From Cryptomeria japonica (lineage: Eukaryota; Streptophyta; Pinopsida; Cupressales; Cupressaceae): 64,000 nt of DNA. Location of the stretch: assembly GCF_030272615.1 (NCBI RefSeq), contig NC_081408.1, forward strand, positions 408,176,889 through 408,240,888, written 5' to 3'. This document shows positions 33,621 to 46,240 of the stretch, piece by piece (within the stretch, counting starts at the first letter, position 1; every line of letters begins with the position of its first letter). The notes below the pieces were generated by a model. The model searched no databases and was not told where the DNA came from. It saw only the letters and a list, made by a program, of their open reading frames with translations. The translations under genes and the position numbers were made by a program.

Positions 33621-35731
33621 ATGCAAGGGAGCGTAATGGGGATGTTGCAGGGACATGTCATCTTCTACAGTGAATGATAAGCATTTAGGGGCTGTGAAGG
33701 TGTCCCACCATGGTTTGGAATTGATTCATATCAAGATCTTTGGACACTATTGTATCTACTAATGCTCGTTCAAGAATTTATTTGTGTGCAGGTGAAAGCT
33801 TTAAAAGTTCTAAGATGGATATTTGTGCGGGTGTTTTTTGTAATTGCTCCACTAGATTGTATTGTTTGGTAGTGGATGATGTGTTTGTTGTGGGACCCGA
33901 CAAAACAACTTTGGCTTTTCTTCTTGTGATAACATGAGCTTGTTCTTGATTTTGTTTTTATTTAAATATAATCACATTTACCACATTGTCATATGTATGA
34001 GCATAGTTTACCTTCGCTTTACCCTTACCATTGTTTGTTGCTGATGAGTCACCTTTCTCATAGTTTGGAAGCAAAGTTTTAAAAGTTGTATGAGATTCAT
34101 TTGTTGTATGTCCATCCACAATTATTACTCTATTATCAATCAAATCTTGGATGACATTTTTCAAATTCTGACTACTATCTGTGTGATGTCCCTTGTTTCG
34201 ATGGAAATCACAATAATGGTTATCATTCCACCAAGGTGGTTTTATTTGAGGTTTGTATTTCCTTTCTTCTAGAAAAGTGATCAATTTTTTTGTGAGAAGT
34301 CTCTTTAATGCTGACCCAAGGGGTTCACCAATGTTTATAAATTGTCTTCGAAAGAAAGTTTTGATAGTTTCTTTTTGGTGATGGTTGTTTTGCTGAGCCA
34401 CTGCTGAGTGGGTGGATAAATTAAAAATTGGTTGCTTTGGTTTCACATTGTTGTTATCCACTATTCCATTGTTGACGACATTTCAATTTCTATTCCAAAA
34501 CTTTGGTTTATCATTGTGGTTGTTGTTATTGGTGTTGTTAGGAGGATGGACTCCTTTGTATATTTTCAATTCACCTTTGTTTATCATGGCTTCCTCCATT
34601 CCGATTCCATTATCAATCATTTTTCTGAAACTTTGATTTTCTTGCACTTTTATGTAATAACTCATTTGATCATTTAAGTTGTCAATGAAAATGTCCATTT
34701 TTTGTACTCTGGCACTGTACGAGGATACCATGAAGCTAACCATCTCCATCATTGTAAAAATGTCATGAAAGGTTCTCCACTTTTTTGTTTGGTATTACAT
34801 AGGTCTAGCATTGTTATTTCATGTTGTTGTTGTAAGAGTATTATGAAACAAACTTATCCACCAATTTTGAGAATGATCTGATTCCAGGTGGAAGTTTGGA
34901 GAACCATTCCATAGCTAGTCCAGTTAAGCTTTTCAAAAATAATCTCATCAATTAAGTATCCTCATGTGCAAACTCCATACTCATTGTGCAAAATTCTCGT
35001 ATATGATCTCGAGGGTCAGTGCTTCCATCATATTTTTCATATCTAGGAGTTTCAAAACCTATAGGAAATGGTATCATGTTTAGGTTTTTGTCAAATGGAT
35101 AAGGACAAATTTCTTGAAGTGAGTATCTTCTAACATTTGCTCTTTGCATATCTTGAATTTGTGTTTGCATTGTTTGTAGTTATTGTGTGAGAGTTGTGAT
35201 AGGATTATCAACATGATTTGTTCTTGCATGACCATGATTTTGTATTCTAGGAGTATCTGGATCTCTTCTTGTTTCATCTCTAGTCCTTCTTGTATCTTCA
35301 TTGGATTGAATGTTATTCAAAATTTCCACTTCATCTCTTTTGGGTATGTAAGTTTCTTCATTGGTTCTGGTGTTATTGGGAATTGATGTGTCATTCATGT
35401 GGAGACCAAAAATATCTTCGTATTGTTCGTTATTAGGAGGAGGATCACTTTTCTTTTGTGCCAATTTGTTCACATCAAAATCTTAGGGGAGTGTAGTGCT
35501 AGATTTTGCTAACATTAGGAAATATTTTTCTTTTTCTCCCTCCAATAATTTCTGCATAAATCTATCGAATTGAGGATCTTTTTTGATGTCTCTGATATTT
35601 TGTTCTATTATTTCTCCTTCAACTTGTATTTCATCTTCATGTTCCATGGTTATATGCTCTTCAGTTGTTTCCAATGTTTCGATTTCTGTCTTTGCGATTC
35701 TTCGTCTCTGAGCTCTAGTTAGAACGGGCAT
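33621..35731 (-). pseudogene. gag: gag of element O, broken
   Basis: Starts MPVLTRAQRRRIAKTEIE at 35731. Conserved blocks are LQEICPYPFDKNLNMIPFPIGFETPRYEKYDGSTDPRDHIREF, an AMEWFSKLPPGI-like stretch near 34900, and the zinc knuckle YCDFHRNKGHHTDS (about 34200-34240), where the final Cys is replaced by Ser. Stops lie near 34952, 34790 and 34480. The same order is seen in I's gag. Loss of the last knuckle Cys would weaken RNA binding even if the frame were open. Confidence 0.82.
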
Positions 35732-36287
35732 ACACGTGTGTCAGATATTGTGCTAGAATTAGATTGTCCAAAAGTTGTTTTGGTAAGTGATCAATTGTCA
35801 ATGAAAATGTGATAGCGCGATATGACATGAAAATATAATTCAAGTGTTTAACAGTTTGCAAGTTTTTAGATCTTTGGTTTAGGAGTGCAATGATGATGAT
35901 TTGATAAAAACCAAGTCCAATAGGAACGATATATCCTATGATGTGGGACAAGATTATCCTGACCAAATGTTTCAGTTTCGTGATAAAGGATGACAGATCC
36001 TAATGAGAAACTATGTTTGAGTGATTGGTTTACCAAAGGGGGTGATAATGCACTTTGAGATGTTTAGATCTTGAACTTGTTGAGGGTGAGCACTTGAAAA
36101 TCTTGAGGTGTTTATGTTCTAAATTCTGATTTCAACAGATGATAACTTGACCAAACGAACCAAGAAAATAATCCAAGCACAAAATAACAAAGAACATGCA
36201 TTTATGATTACTACAAATTGATCAAGAAGAAATGACAGATCTGAAAAAGGCACGTAGGACACAACCCTGGACTGATAGAAATAGAGA

Positions 36288-36535
36288 CTTGTACGACAAA
36301 CTACATAGCCCCAAACGACAAGAGATACAAGACCATACGACAAACTAGGCATTTCACATGCAAAATCACAGGCTCGTACGACAAAATTTTCTGAACCATA
36401 TTATAAAACAGATTATTAGTACGACAAATAATACTAAGCAATACGACAAATCACCAGTTTGCATGACAAACTTTTCTGAACCATATGACAAGATAAATGC
36501 CTCGTACGACAAAGAACAAGACAGAAAAATGTGTT
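36288..36535 (-). repeat. TACGACAAA motif array a (O leader)
   Basis: About ten copies on the plus strand: TACGACAAA six times (36292, 36335, 36376, 36419, 36440, 36505 approximately), with ACGACAAG, ATGACAAA, TATGACAAG and one very degenerate copy; spacing about 15-40 nt. In element sense the motif is TTTGTCGTA. Confidence 0.78.
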
Positions 36536-37552
36536 TGTTTGGTCGAATTTTGATCACTGAAGTCTGATGTTTTGCTTATGTTTTCCAGTTTTAGATGTCT
36601 GATTTTTCAATTTAGGGATGAATACATAGCAAACACGTGATATGTTAAGTGACCTCAAGCATGCTAAACCCTAAGGAAGTTGGTTGAGGAGAGAAAACCT
36701 TTTCTTGCAAACTTAGGTACACACCTAATAGCTAATCAAAATATGACTGCTGAGTCTCACGCAATGGATTCTCAACACCATATTATCCAACTCCAAACGC
36801 TAATGGGGGCACAATATGGAAAGTATCTTGGGAGAGTTACTATCTCTCTTGCACAAAGATTATCACCCTTTCAGAGGTGAATCAGGTAGCTTCTAATTTA
36901 ACCGAAACTAGTAAGGGATCCATTCGGCGCGTCGGGGTATAATACTAAATTAAGAGGTCTCCCAGCCTTGAAAACCAAGGTTTGCTATAACCAAAGGTAT
37001 GGAGGAGAGCTATTCCCAAGCACTATCGTTGACTTGATTTTCATCAAATCACATTTATTTTATAGTGGGTTGGATTACTTGGTGTTAGTCATTCCCACTT
37101 AGGTTGTTCCCCTCTCACCGACCTTAATGGCTAAGAGTCATTAGCTCCTAGGGAGGGTAGGCCCGCTAAAGATATGCACTAATGAAAGTAAAAGATGAGT
37201 CTAGCTTTTTGATCACCTAAGAAAGGTGAGAGCATACTCGCCTATCATCAAAAACACAAAATACATGATTGTTCATTCCTTTAGAAAAAGATAAGTGTGC
37301 CTAGAAAATTTTAAGAAATACACAAAGTTTTGTTGAGTTCTTTTAAGAAACTTGCAAAATAGATCCATTAGTAATCATGATGTGTTTGGTTGAAATAAGT
37401 CTTTGGCTAGCGTATCTTCGAAAATCATCCTGCAAAACTAGTTAGGCTGCCAAAAAGCTCATAAAAAATCAGGGTTAGCATTAATAATGATCTGATTAAA
37501 ATATGAAAACCCTAAAATTGCAATCTATTTAAGAAAAACAGAAGCAGAAAGT

Positions 37553-37715
37553 TGTACGACACGCTTTACCAGCTAGTACGACAAAACTTTAGATCTCATA
37601 CGAAAGTAGAATCAGACTCATACAACACAGAAATGGGCTTCTACGAGTAAAGAATGATTATCATGCCAACTCACAAAGAAGTTCATACGAGCCAACAAAG
37701 GAGCTTGTACGAGTT
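37553..37715 (-). repeat. TACGACAAA motif array b (O leader)
   Basis: Seven more degenerate copies (TACGACAC, TACGACAAA, TACGAAAG, TACAACAC, TACGAGTA, TACGAGCC, TACGAGTT) close to the primer site. The G1 copy of this part (776-965) shows the same array with its own variants. Confidence 0.7.
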
Positions 37716-37780
37716 TCTGAACCAGACCCGGGCAGAGATGAATGTTGATGAAGCTTAAGAGGCCAAAAATGATAATTCCA

Positions 37781-37798
37781 GCCCCGTGGTGGGAGCCA
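37781..37798 (-). other. Primer-binding site of element O
   Basis: Minus strand TGGCTCCCACCACGGGGC, three bases inside the LTR, beginning with the TGG expected to pair with a tRNA CCA end. Confidence 0.82.
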
Positions 37799-37801
37799 AA
37801 A

Positions 37802-38800
37802 TGTCATGCCTGTGAAGTGTATACCTACAGTTGTAACACAAAACACTCAATAGATCGTTACAAGCATGGTTAGCAAATTTAAAACAAATAAAGATAAAAC
37901 CATGTCTAATCGATCTATCACCTCCTAATAAACGCGAGTGTAGATTTTCTCTCAGATCTGGATAAGCAAATTCCGGTGACTTGACTACACCTAGATGGAG
38001 GATTTAAGATGATAATGATGCATTTAAGCTAGAAAAGAGAAGATTAAACTACACGATTCTAGAAAATAAGCTAGATCTAAGAATGCCATTGCCTATAATA
38101 ACAATGCTCAAATGATATGCTAAGAGATATTATGCCTATAGTAACAATTCTCAAAATGCAAATGAGATGGGATGATTATTGCTCCAAAATGGGGTCTATT
38201 TATAGGATTTCCAAGGCCAGGGATGAGGTGACAGGAATCAACGGTCAAGATTAAGTCTGAAGATATCAATGGTGAAATTGGAGGAGGTTGGGAAAGAGGT
38301 TGGATGAAAGAGAACATTTGCCATCTCTATTGTGACAAGTGTCAAGAATATTTGCTCATGAAAGAGCAAGTGTCTAAGGAAAGGGGACATGTGGCCCAAG
38401 AATGCCATGTGTCTCAAGGGGAGAGTAGGTTTAATTAAACCCAGGGTTAGATGGAAGGGGCTAGGTTAGGTGGTTAGAAGTTAGGAGGCATGTAAGTAAT
38501 TTGAATTTAAAATTCAAATAAGACTAATTAATTCTCAACAACTCATAAATTGATTTGTTTTAATTAATTAGAAGATTAGAAGAATTAATTGAAGATGGGG
38601 GGAATTAATTAATTTGAATTAATTAATCAAAGGGGATTACGAAAATGAACCTAATAAATCAATCCTTAGATTTATTAATAAGTAGATGAAAGGGGGAATT
38701 TAATCAAATTGTTTATGAATTCAATTAAATTGGGAAAGGGGATTAATTAAATAATTGCTTATTTAATTAATTATCTTCTAACCATTTTTAGGTGTATACA
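37802..38800 (-). mobile_element. 5' LTR of element O
   Basis: Same 999-bp length as 7763-8761 and collinear throughout, with scattered substitutions. TATAAATAGA on the minus strand at 38195-38204. Adjacent primer site identifies it as the 5' LTR in element sense. Confidence 0.93.
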
Positions 38801-39411
38801 TAAATCATGAGTAGATATGGAAGTATTGGATAAGAAAGGAAATTATGTCTATGCATTATCATTGTAGGAGAGTAGAGATCATGTTAATAGAAAATGATTA
38901 AGGATTTTAGGCACATTTGGATTTGGTGCATAAAATGAACATAAGGAAAAGGGATTGGTCTTGCATTGAAAAGAGTAGCATATCATATTAGTTAAATGAG
39001 TATGTAGGTTGCATAACATGAAGGATAGAAGTAATTGAGTTGCATGTGCATAGTTAATGAATAAGAAATACTAAGTGTATTGCATAGGTGCATGAATAAT
39101 AATCAAGGATGTTAAGAGTCGTAATGGAAATGGTTAGATTGTTATTGCCTATGTTACTAGAGTAAGGTAATGACGTTGTGATATCCTAGGGAGATGATAG
39201 TGAAGATTATGTTATGTTTATTCCGCTTGTGTAATTAGTTTATGTGACATGTTCAAGTTCATAATGATTATGAGTTAATTGATGTTAATTTATATTGCAT
39301 AGATGATGTTATGTGTTGCAGTAGATGTTACTAAATTTTTTTTTTATCTCCATTAGTATGTTAGTTTGTTTTATTTTCTCTAGGGTATTTTGCCAGGCAT
39401 TACAATTACTC
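38801..39411. repeat. Repeat RA, second part
   Basis: Continuation of RA after element O: AT-rich, noncoding, with the 'gtaat.gatg'-type phrases seen before 7763. It ends at 'ccaggcattaca' where Copia gag coding sequence begins. The counterpart in RB would lie beyond the window end, so this part cannot be checked here. Confidence 0.5.
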
Positions 39412-39897
39412 CCCTCAATAATAAACCTCTTGGGTTTGTAGGATTTAGGTAGTGTTGACAACACTTTTCTCACAATATCAATTTCATCTATTTTTCCACT
39501 CGCACCTTTGATAGTATTTACAACCTCATTTACCCTATTTATATAACCTTAAATGAGCTCATCATAAAATAGCCTCGGGTTCTCAATTTTTGCTTTAGAT
39601 TTGTCAATTTAGCTTGCTTTAACTTCAGATCACCTTCATATACACTTCTCAATATGTCCCGAATTTGTTTAGCTGCCTTCAGTCCTACAACTCTACCAAA
39701 TATTTCATCACTTAAGTAACTAACAATAGTAACTGTAGCATTTGTATTAATCTCAAAACCTTTTATCTTATCCACAGTCTGTTGAGCAATAGAACTAGTC
39801 TTGATAATTTTTGATATTCCCTTCGGTAGAAATTGTAAGTGAAATCTAATTCTCTCTTTCCAGTAAGAGTAATTTGTTCCTTCAAGCCTCAATTATT
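39412..39897 (-). pseudogene. gag: Copia gag fragment (element D)
   Basis: The minus strand reads RLEGTNYSYWKERIRFHLQF at the start (typical Copia gag opening), VDKIKGFEINTNATV, IRDILRSVYEGDLKLKQAKL, then YINRVNEVVNTIKG, GKIDEIDIVRKVLSTLP and SYKPKRFIIEGSN, where it breaks off against RA. One TAA lies after RLFYDELI. Gag is cut before any zinc knuckle, so the rest of element D (pol and 3' LTR) is missing, probably deleted. Confidence 0.78.
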
Positions 39898-39963
39898 TGA
39901 AATTCAAATCCTATGCCATTTTAGATATCCCTTAAGGGGATAAGATTCTCAAGAAGGGACGAA

Positions 39964-39975
39964 GCTTTGATACAA
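39964..39975 (-). other. Primer-binding site of element D (initiator-Met type, degenerate)
   Basis: Minus strand TTGTATCAAAGC, close to the TGGTATCAGAGC used by many plant Copia elements, directly inside the LTR edge. Confidence 0.65.
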
Positions 39976-39977
39976 AT

Positions 39978-41971
39978 TGTTGAACACACATCAAGATTAA
40001 GAGGGGGGTGAATCAGTCTAGATCTCTAACACAACTTTATTTATGATCTATTAAACTTCAAACCACTATTAACATATTTCTTTAATGAAATAATGGAAGC
40101 ATAAAACACAATCAACTCATGAACACCATAATTTACGTGGAAAACCCAAGAAGGGAAAAATCAAGGTGAGAATCATACTCACAATATAGATATGAATTAT
40201 TACAATAAATAGGCCACAAGATAGGAAACTCACTACTCCAAACTTTCTAGCTATGGCGCACAACCTTAGGGAAAGACACAAAGGACTTGCATAACTAAAA
40301 ATCACTACTTCAGGGCAAGATACAAAGAGATACCAAGAAAGACACATCGTCTTCTAACAAGAATAGATGAATTGAAGAGAAATAGGATCTCTTGATCATT
40401 AAGTTTGTCAAGTGTCCAATATCATGGAAAATATATTTGACCTTAAACTTTGTTACCAAATACTGTCAAGGCTCTTCACAACAAATTGTCTCACACATTT
40501 ACAATCAAATATGTCTGCATATTATTCACAACCACTTCGAATAAAAATAAATTCCTCCTATACATTTGTATATCCAACACACACCTTTTCTCATCTTTAT
40601 ATACAAAGATGTTCATTAAAAATCTCAACTAAGTCGACCCAAAGCAACGTACATAAAATTACATAACTTAGGCCATCCTGACCAATAATATCCAATCCAC
40701 TCTAAAAGAAAGAGGGGACCAAAACATAGCACTACACATCATTTTAAGTTGGTTCCAATGAGACACATAACCTAACACATCTTCCAAATCTGATTCAAAA
40801 TGAAACGTGTAGATAAACAATAAAACTCAGCAATCAGTTGACCCAAAAACATCTTCCAATGCAAATTACATAATATGGATCTTCACACACCAAGGTGAGA
40901 TCCAAAACAATATTCCAACTTGACCTCCAATGTAGATCTAAACCAAAAAGCATTATCCAAACAAGATAAGTCATTTGGGCACACAGAGACCCAACACAGT
41001 TGACCAAACCAAGAACATACTAGCATAAATCAGATGTGTGGAACAAAAGAAACACTAGAGATTAGAACTGGAACACTGCAAGAACCAAATAAGTATGTCC
41101 TCCAAATTGCAATACTTGAATTTTCATATCCGAAAGTAACCAAGTAGAATCCAGACTAGTCTGACAGACACTTGTTGTTAGAGAACAACAACTACTACTC
41201 TCATCATCTGACCAACCAAAGGACTTGAAAACTTGATAGTACATTGTTCATAAAATATTAACATTATATCCAAGTCCGTACACCATACTCTTCACAATAT
41301 AGATCAAAGCATTCTTTCACTGGGGTATTAAGTACTATTTTCTGCATATTGAAACTTCTACTACAATGACCTTCTAAAAATGTCCTTATGCAAGCATAAC
41401 ATCTCTACCACACAATGACAAAATCTGAACAATCAATACTAGGCCAAATATATCAGTCACTAACTTACGATAGTATCAATGATAACACAACCTTAACTAA
41501 GATACCAATCAAATTCAATGATAACACGAAGTAGCATATATTGATATCATACATCTCTAATCATCTTCTACAAAAATTTTTAACTGAGGCACCAATGAAA
41601 CTCAATAGCAACATCAAAATCAACATCAACATAAAAATCATACATCTCTAATCATCTTCCATAATAAAATTCAACTGAGGCACTGATTAAACTCAACTGC
41701 AACACCAATTTTTGACATTCTTGAACAATAGTACAAAATAGAGAAACCTTCATATACTTGCATGACAACATAATAAAAACTCACCTATCATGAACTATAT
41801 TCACCAGTAGTTTTCACAACACAAGATTGCATATGGACCAGACCATATCCGAACCAACAAGTTTGACATCAAAGATGAGATAAAAGACTAGACCAAATTC
41901 AAACCAATAAGGCATCTAGACCACCAACAACTTTGACATCAACATTAACAACATAACTCAGATTTCCAACA
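39978..41971 (-). mobile_element. 5' LTR of Copia element D (about 2 kb)
   Basis: Minus strand begins TGTTGGAAATCTGAG at 41971 and ends TTCAACA at 39978. It contains the Copia block 'gtggaaaacccaagaaggga' (plus strand, 40137-40156) and the G-run 'agaggggggtgaatcag' near its end, equivalent to elements C and the 2201-3334 fragment. To its right, RT coding sequence of element E resumes immediately at 41972, so D inserted in E. Confidence 0.7.
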
Positions 41972-42975
41972 ATATATTACTAAAATATTTAATGAATCAC
42001 TTGTAATATTCTACATAGACAAGAAAATTTCTAACATCTTTCTGCATCTGTGGTACAAGTAAAGTTGATATCACTTCTATTATATTAGGATCCACATTAA
42101 TTCCTCTTCTTAACACAAAATTTCCCAAAACTACCCCTTCCTCCATTATCATGAAAAATTTCTCATGGCCAATAGAGATATTATGATCTTGGTACCTTTC
42201 AAGGACTTATTTAAGTTTTCTAATGATTCTTCATAAGAATCTCCATAGGTGGTGAAGTCATTCATATATACCTCCAAAAAATCATGGACAAAGTTTAAAA
42301 ATACACTCAAAACCGCCCTTTGGAATGTTGATAGAAAATTACATAGTTTGATTGGTAGGACTAAGTAGGCATAGGTACCCCATGGGCATGTAAAGGTTTT
42401 TTGTCTTGGTATTCAAAAGATATTTTGATTTGATTGTAGTAACTAAACCCATTTAGAAAATAAATGTACTTCTTCCCTACCAATGAATTTAACACCTAAT
42501 CAATAAAGAGAAGAGGGAAATGATCCTTCCTAATGGCTACATTTAATTATATTTAGTCAACACATACTCTCCATTTACATCTTTGCTAAGGTACTATAAC
42601 CAATGGGGAAACCCACTAACTATCTTATATTGGATATATAATCCTGCATCCAATAGTTTATAGTTCAGGTTTCACTATATCTTTGATAGCTAGATTCCTC
42701 TTGTGATGAGGTTGTCTTACTGGTTTTTATCCCTCATTGATGTATATTCTATGAATATATAGAGTAGGATATATGCCCTTCATGTCATGATAATCTCTGA
42801 CAAATGTGATTGAGTGAGCTTCTATTATTTTTACAATTCAGACTGCTAGAATATTGTCAATTCACTATTAATATTAAGTGCTCTACTAGGTGATATTTCA
42901 ATTGGTGTTGTATAATTCACAAATAATAAATTTCCAATCCTAACAAATTAATGTTGAATTTGTGTGGGAGTAATG
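41972..42975 (-). pseudogene. pol: Reverse transcriptase of old Gypsy element E
   Basis: On the minus strand I read decayed RT: LLDAGLYIQYK, GFPHWL, LNSLVGKKYIYFLNGFSYYNQIKI, EYQDKKPLHAHGVP, then GNFVLRRGINVDPNIIEVIST and DVRNFLVYVEYYK-FIKYFSNI, which is the RT connection segment. Stops are frequent. The sequence pattern (L-GKKY-FL-GFS-YNQI) is Ty3/Gypsy. It is cut at 41972 by element D; upstream protein lies across the LINE at 54999 onward. Confidence 0.72.
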
Positions 42976-42993
42976 CATGAAATAAATGTGATT
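42976..42993. repeat. Left LINE target-site duplication
   Basis: CATGAAATAAATGTGATT, repeated without change at 54981-54998. It borders the 3' (tail) end of the minus-strand LINE. Confidence 0.95.
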
Positions 42994-43219
42994 TTCTGGG
43001 TAAATTTTTTATTAAAAATCAGAAACAATAATTACAAAGAGAATCAGAGCCCCAAAGCCCTAGAAAGGAACCACAAGCCCAACCAAAGATCAACCAACTT
43101 CATAGCTATCCATGTCCTCAGCAAAGATCTTCTGCAAGTCCTGATAGTAATTTGGGGAGAGATGCTCCCAACCTTCAACTTTCCAATCATTACCATATTC
43201 TGAGGCCCACTTAGCCAAA

Positions 43220-43690
43220 CAATTAGCAGCTCTATTTCATTCATGAGGAATGTGGATGAAAGACACCTGCTCCATCATAGTCCTAATTTGAAGAATCTGG
43301 TGAACAATCCCTGCCAGTTGCCAATGAATACCACTCACCTTCTGCTCAATCAATAGGTTAACAATAATTTGTGAATCTGATTCACAGATAACCTTCCTGC
43401 ATCCCAACTCTAAGACACGCTCCAGGGCATAAAAAATTGCTAATCCCTCCATAAAGTTATTAGACTGCCACCCTTTATGCATCGAAAAGAAGAAAACCAC
43501 CTTCCCCCATACGCCTCCTACCAACACCACCAACACTAGTATGGATCGGATTACCCCTAGAGGATCCATCGATGTTAATCTTGATAAATTCATCCTGAGG
43601 GGGCATCCACCTTCCCACCCTTTGAACCTTATTCATAGCACGCCTACCTCTCCTAACACAAGTTGAGGCAGGAGACAACTCCTACAAACC
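43220..43690 (-). pseudogene. RNase H domain of the LINE
   Basis: Plant L1 elements often carry a C-terminal RNase H. Visible residues: FIKINIDGSSRGNP (Asp), NNFMEGLAIFYALERVLELG (Glu), VICESDSQIIVNLL (Asp), then HIPHE-NRAANCLAKWASEYG, where the final Asp appears as Asn and a TAG precedes it. A frameshift separates the first motif (frame of 43678) from the rest (frame of 43593). Confidence 0.8.
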
Positions 43691-45000
43691 CAACCTACTC
43701 ACAATATTTGCCTCATCTCTATTTAGAGGAATTCACCTCACATTTATCTTTCACCGTCTCCCAAATCATAATAATGATTCTATTCCACACCTGTTGAACT
43801 AACAATCTGACCTCCCTAAAGATCCTCCTATTCCTCTTGAGCTAGATCTGCCACAGTATGAAAATGGGCCCAATATGCCAGACAGTATGGAGAAAGGAGG
43901 ACAAGATAGGAGGTCTGCCCAAACTACTCCAAAACTCCACCAGAGAATCCACGTAAACACAAGGATGCTTCGACACCCCCCACCAGTAATGCTAAATAAG
44001 CAATGAGAAAGGGCATTTGAAGAATAGGTGTGAGGACTCTTCCTCCCAATTACCACACAAAACACAGATGGAAGGCCCCAAGAATCCCTACTTGCGAATA
44101 TTATCCTAAGTTAGGCATCTATTCAGAGCCAAAGTCCAAGTGAAACAGTTACACTTCGACCAAGAAAAATTATTCCACACATGTTTCAAAAAGTGCAATT
44201 CCCTCCCATCCAATCTAAGGGACAACAGCTCCTGGTACCCACTAGACGTAGTAAAGACACCCTTAGGATTCAGAGACCAAGAAAGTCCATCCCTATGCTT
44301 GATGGAACTATAGTGTCTACTCACCAAAATGCCATTTAACTCAGCACACTCTTCATCCATCCCAACAACCGGCCACTCATTAGGAGCCTTCCACCACTCC
44401 AACTCTAGCCACCCACACCTATAAATAACCTTGAAGTTGCTCACCCTAGAATACCTTGCCTCCAGAAGCCTTTGGAAAAGATTACCAAGGTTAGGAAACT
44501 GATCAAGGATGGGGGGGTATCTGTTCCAAGAGTAATACCAGAAAAGGACCTCTTCCCCCATCCTACATATCCAAAAGAGTCCTTCCTTAATAAGATAAGC
44601 CCCCTTCTTGAGAGTGCTCCAAATCATTGAGCCTTTTCCCTCAAGTAGGTATCTTGGGATTTCCTCCTTTGGGATCCTCTGCATATATTTGTAGGACAAA
44701 ATCCTATCCTAGCCTCGATCTTGTTCAACACGCCACCTCCAGTACAATTTAGCCGCCAAAGCCTCCCCAAATAAAATAGAATTCCTTAACCCAAGCCCAC
44801 CCGACTTTTTTGGGCTACACACCAAGTCCCAATTGACAAGACACCATTTGTATGAGGAAAAATTGCTTGCCCATAAGAATTGCCTTGCCAGAGAGTTCAA
44901 TCCCTTCAAGAACCACTTAGGGGCCACTTGTAGCATGCATCAAGAAATCGGAAGAGCCTGAACCACTGACTGGATCAATTGAACCCTCCCAACAAAGGAT
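43691..45000 (-). pseudogene. RT C-terminal and zinc-binding region of the LINE
   Basis: Pieces LNSLARQFLWASNFSSYKWCLVNWDLVCSPKKSGGLG and LFGEALAAKLYWRW (44936-44709) are the conserved thumb-side segment of plant LINE ORF2. They are followed by SYKYMQRIPKEEIPRYL, a WNNFSWSKCNCFTWTLALNRCLT stretch and the zf-RVT-like CVLCGNWEEESSHLFFKCPF (about 44060-43990). Stops near 44700 and 44104. Confidence 0.8.
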
Positions 45001-46240
45001 AACCATATGTGTGTCCAATGTTCAACCTTTGTACAAAATTTATCCAAGATACCCTACCACGAATCCCTGAGAGGGTTACCAGGAGAAATAGGAATACCCA
45101 AATAAGTCAAGGGCAAAGAGCCAACTTGGAATCTCAAGATATGAGAAATCCTCCTCTGAATAGTTCCAGATGTGTTGAAGAAGAGGATAGAATATTTATC
45201 CACATTGATCAACTGGCTCGAAGCTGCAAGATAAACATCCAAAACTTTATGCAGATTAGTATCTTCTCCGATCTGAGCTAATCCCATCAGGGTCGTGTCA
45301 TCAACAAACTGCAAATGAGACTCTGGTTACAAGTCATTACCCCAACTCCAACCCTAAATAATACCCAGACCCACATTATGCTTAATCAACCTCCCCCGAC
45401 CCTCAGCCAAAAGAATTAATAAGTAAGGGTAGAGGGGGTCCCCCTGGCGAAGACCCCTAGAAGCACCAAACAACTCAGTATGATCTCCATTAATTAGCAT
45501 AGAGAAGGAGGTAGACGTAACACAACTCATAACCCATTGGGTCCATTCATCAACAAAGCAAAAAGCCCTAAGGATCTTCTAGAGGAAGGACCAATGAACT
45601 CTATCATAAGCCTTAGCCATATCCAGCTTAATAAACATAGCTTTTTCCTTGGAGCTTTCCATAAAATGAATGGTCTCCATAGAAATGATCACACCATCCA
45701 AGATTTGGCGACCTTCCATAAACCCGCTCTTCTCCTCAGAGATGACATCCCCAAGACAATTCTTCAACCTCTCCGCTATTAACTTAGAGATGATCTTATA
45801 AATCACATTATAGAGAGAGATAGGGAAGAACCGACCAAACTGGTTAGTCCCATCACATTTGGGTATTAGTGCAATGAAAGTCACATTCAAAGCTTGAAGC
45901 ATCTACTTATTCCTCTTGGACTCTTGGACCACTTCCAATAAGTCCAATTTGATAATATCCCATAAATCTTGAAAGAATTCAACCAGAAACCCATTTGGTC
46001 CAGGAGCTTTTCCCTTCCTCATGTGAAAAATAATCCTCTCGAGTTCTTCCAGCAAAATAGGACCCATAATCTGCTCATTCATCTCCCTAGTATCTAGAGA
46101 AGGAATGCAAGGAAGAACCTGATTCTCCTCTTCGGATTCCCCCTGAGAATCCTTGCCGAAGAGGGATCGAAAATACTGTAAAGACTCCCTAGAAATATCC
46201 TTGCAAGGATAAAAACTTCTCACCTCTATCATTGATCAAA
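45001..46240 (-). pseudogene. Reverse transcriptase of the LINE
   Basis: Conserved blocks in minus-strand order: GKAPGPNGFLVEFFQDLWDIIK, NVTFIALIPKCDGTNQFGRF, PISLYNVIYKIISKLIAERL, SGFMEGRQILDGVIISMETI, IKLDMAKAYDRVHWSFL, LPLTYLGIPISPGNPLRD and the active site HLQFVDDTTLMG (FVDD, both Asp present). It is broken by stops at about 45902, 45578 and 45310. It targets its own RNA at the nicked chromosome (target-primed reverse transcription). Confidence 0.87.

Larger units (their letters stand above)
35732..37780 (-). other. Untranslated leader of element O
   Basis: About 2 kb between the primer site and gag. Its distal half (36793-37780) is homologous to 1-1044 in G1. It contains two TACGACAAA motif arrays. 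No conserved ORF. Confidence 0.75.
7763..38800 (-). mobile_element. Complete Tat-like Ty3/Gypsy element O (hosts element I)
   Basis: A minus-strand LTR retrotransposon bounded by two 999-bp LTRs. Its order in its own sense is: 5' LTR (38800-37802), primer site, 2-kb leader, gag, protease, RT, RNase H, second RNase H, integrase, 1.7-kb tail, polypurine tract, 3' LTR (8761-7763). Element I (11934-29877) splits the second RNase H; removing I and one TCATC copy restores the reading frame. Flanks give an imperfect 5-bp duplication, GAAAT (7758-7762) against TAAAT (38801-38805). The LTRs differ by roughly 3-4 percent by eye, older than I. All ORFs carry stops, so O is not autonomous now. Confidence 0.92.

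Noticed and set aside
39412-39425. GAGGGGAGTAAT (minus strand) as a polypurine tract next to RA
   Set aside because: It is in frame with Copia gag (FIIEGSN) and is better explained as coding sequence that happens to be purine-rich at a breakpoint, so it does not prove that RA is a 3' LTR.
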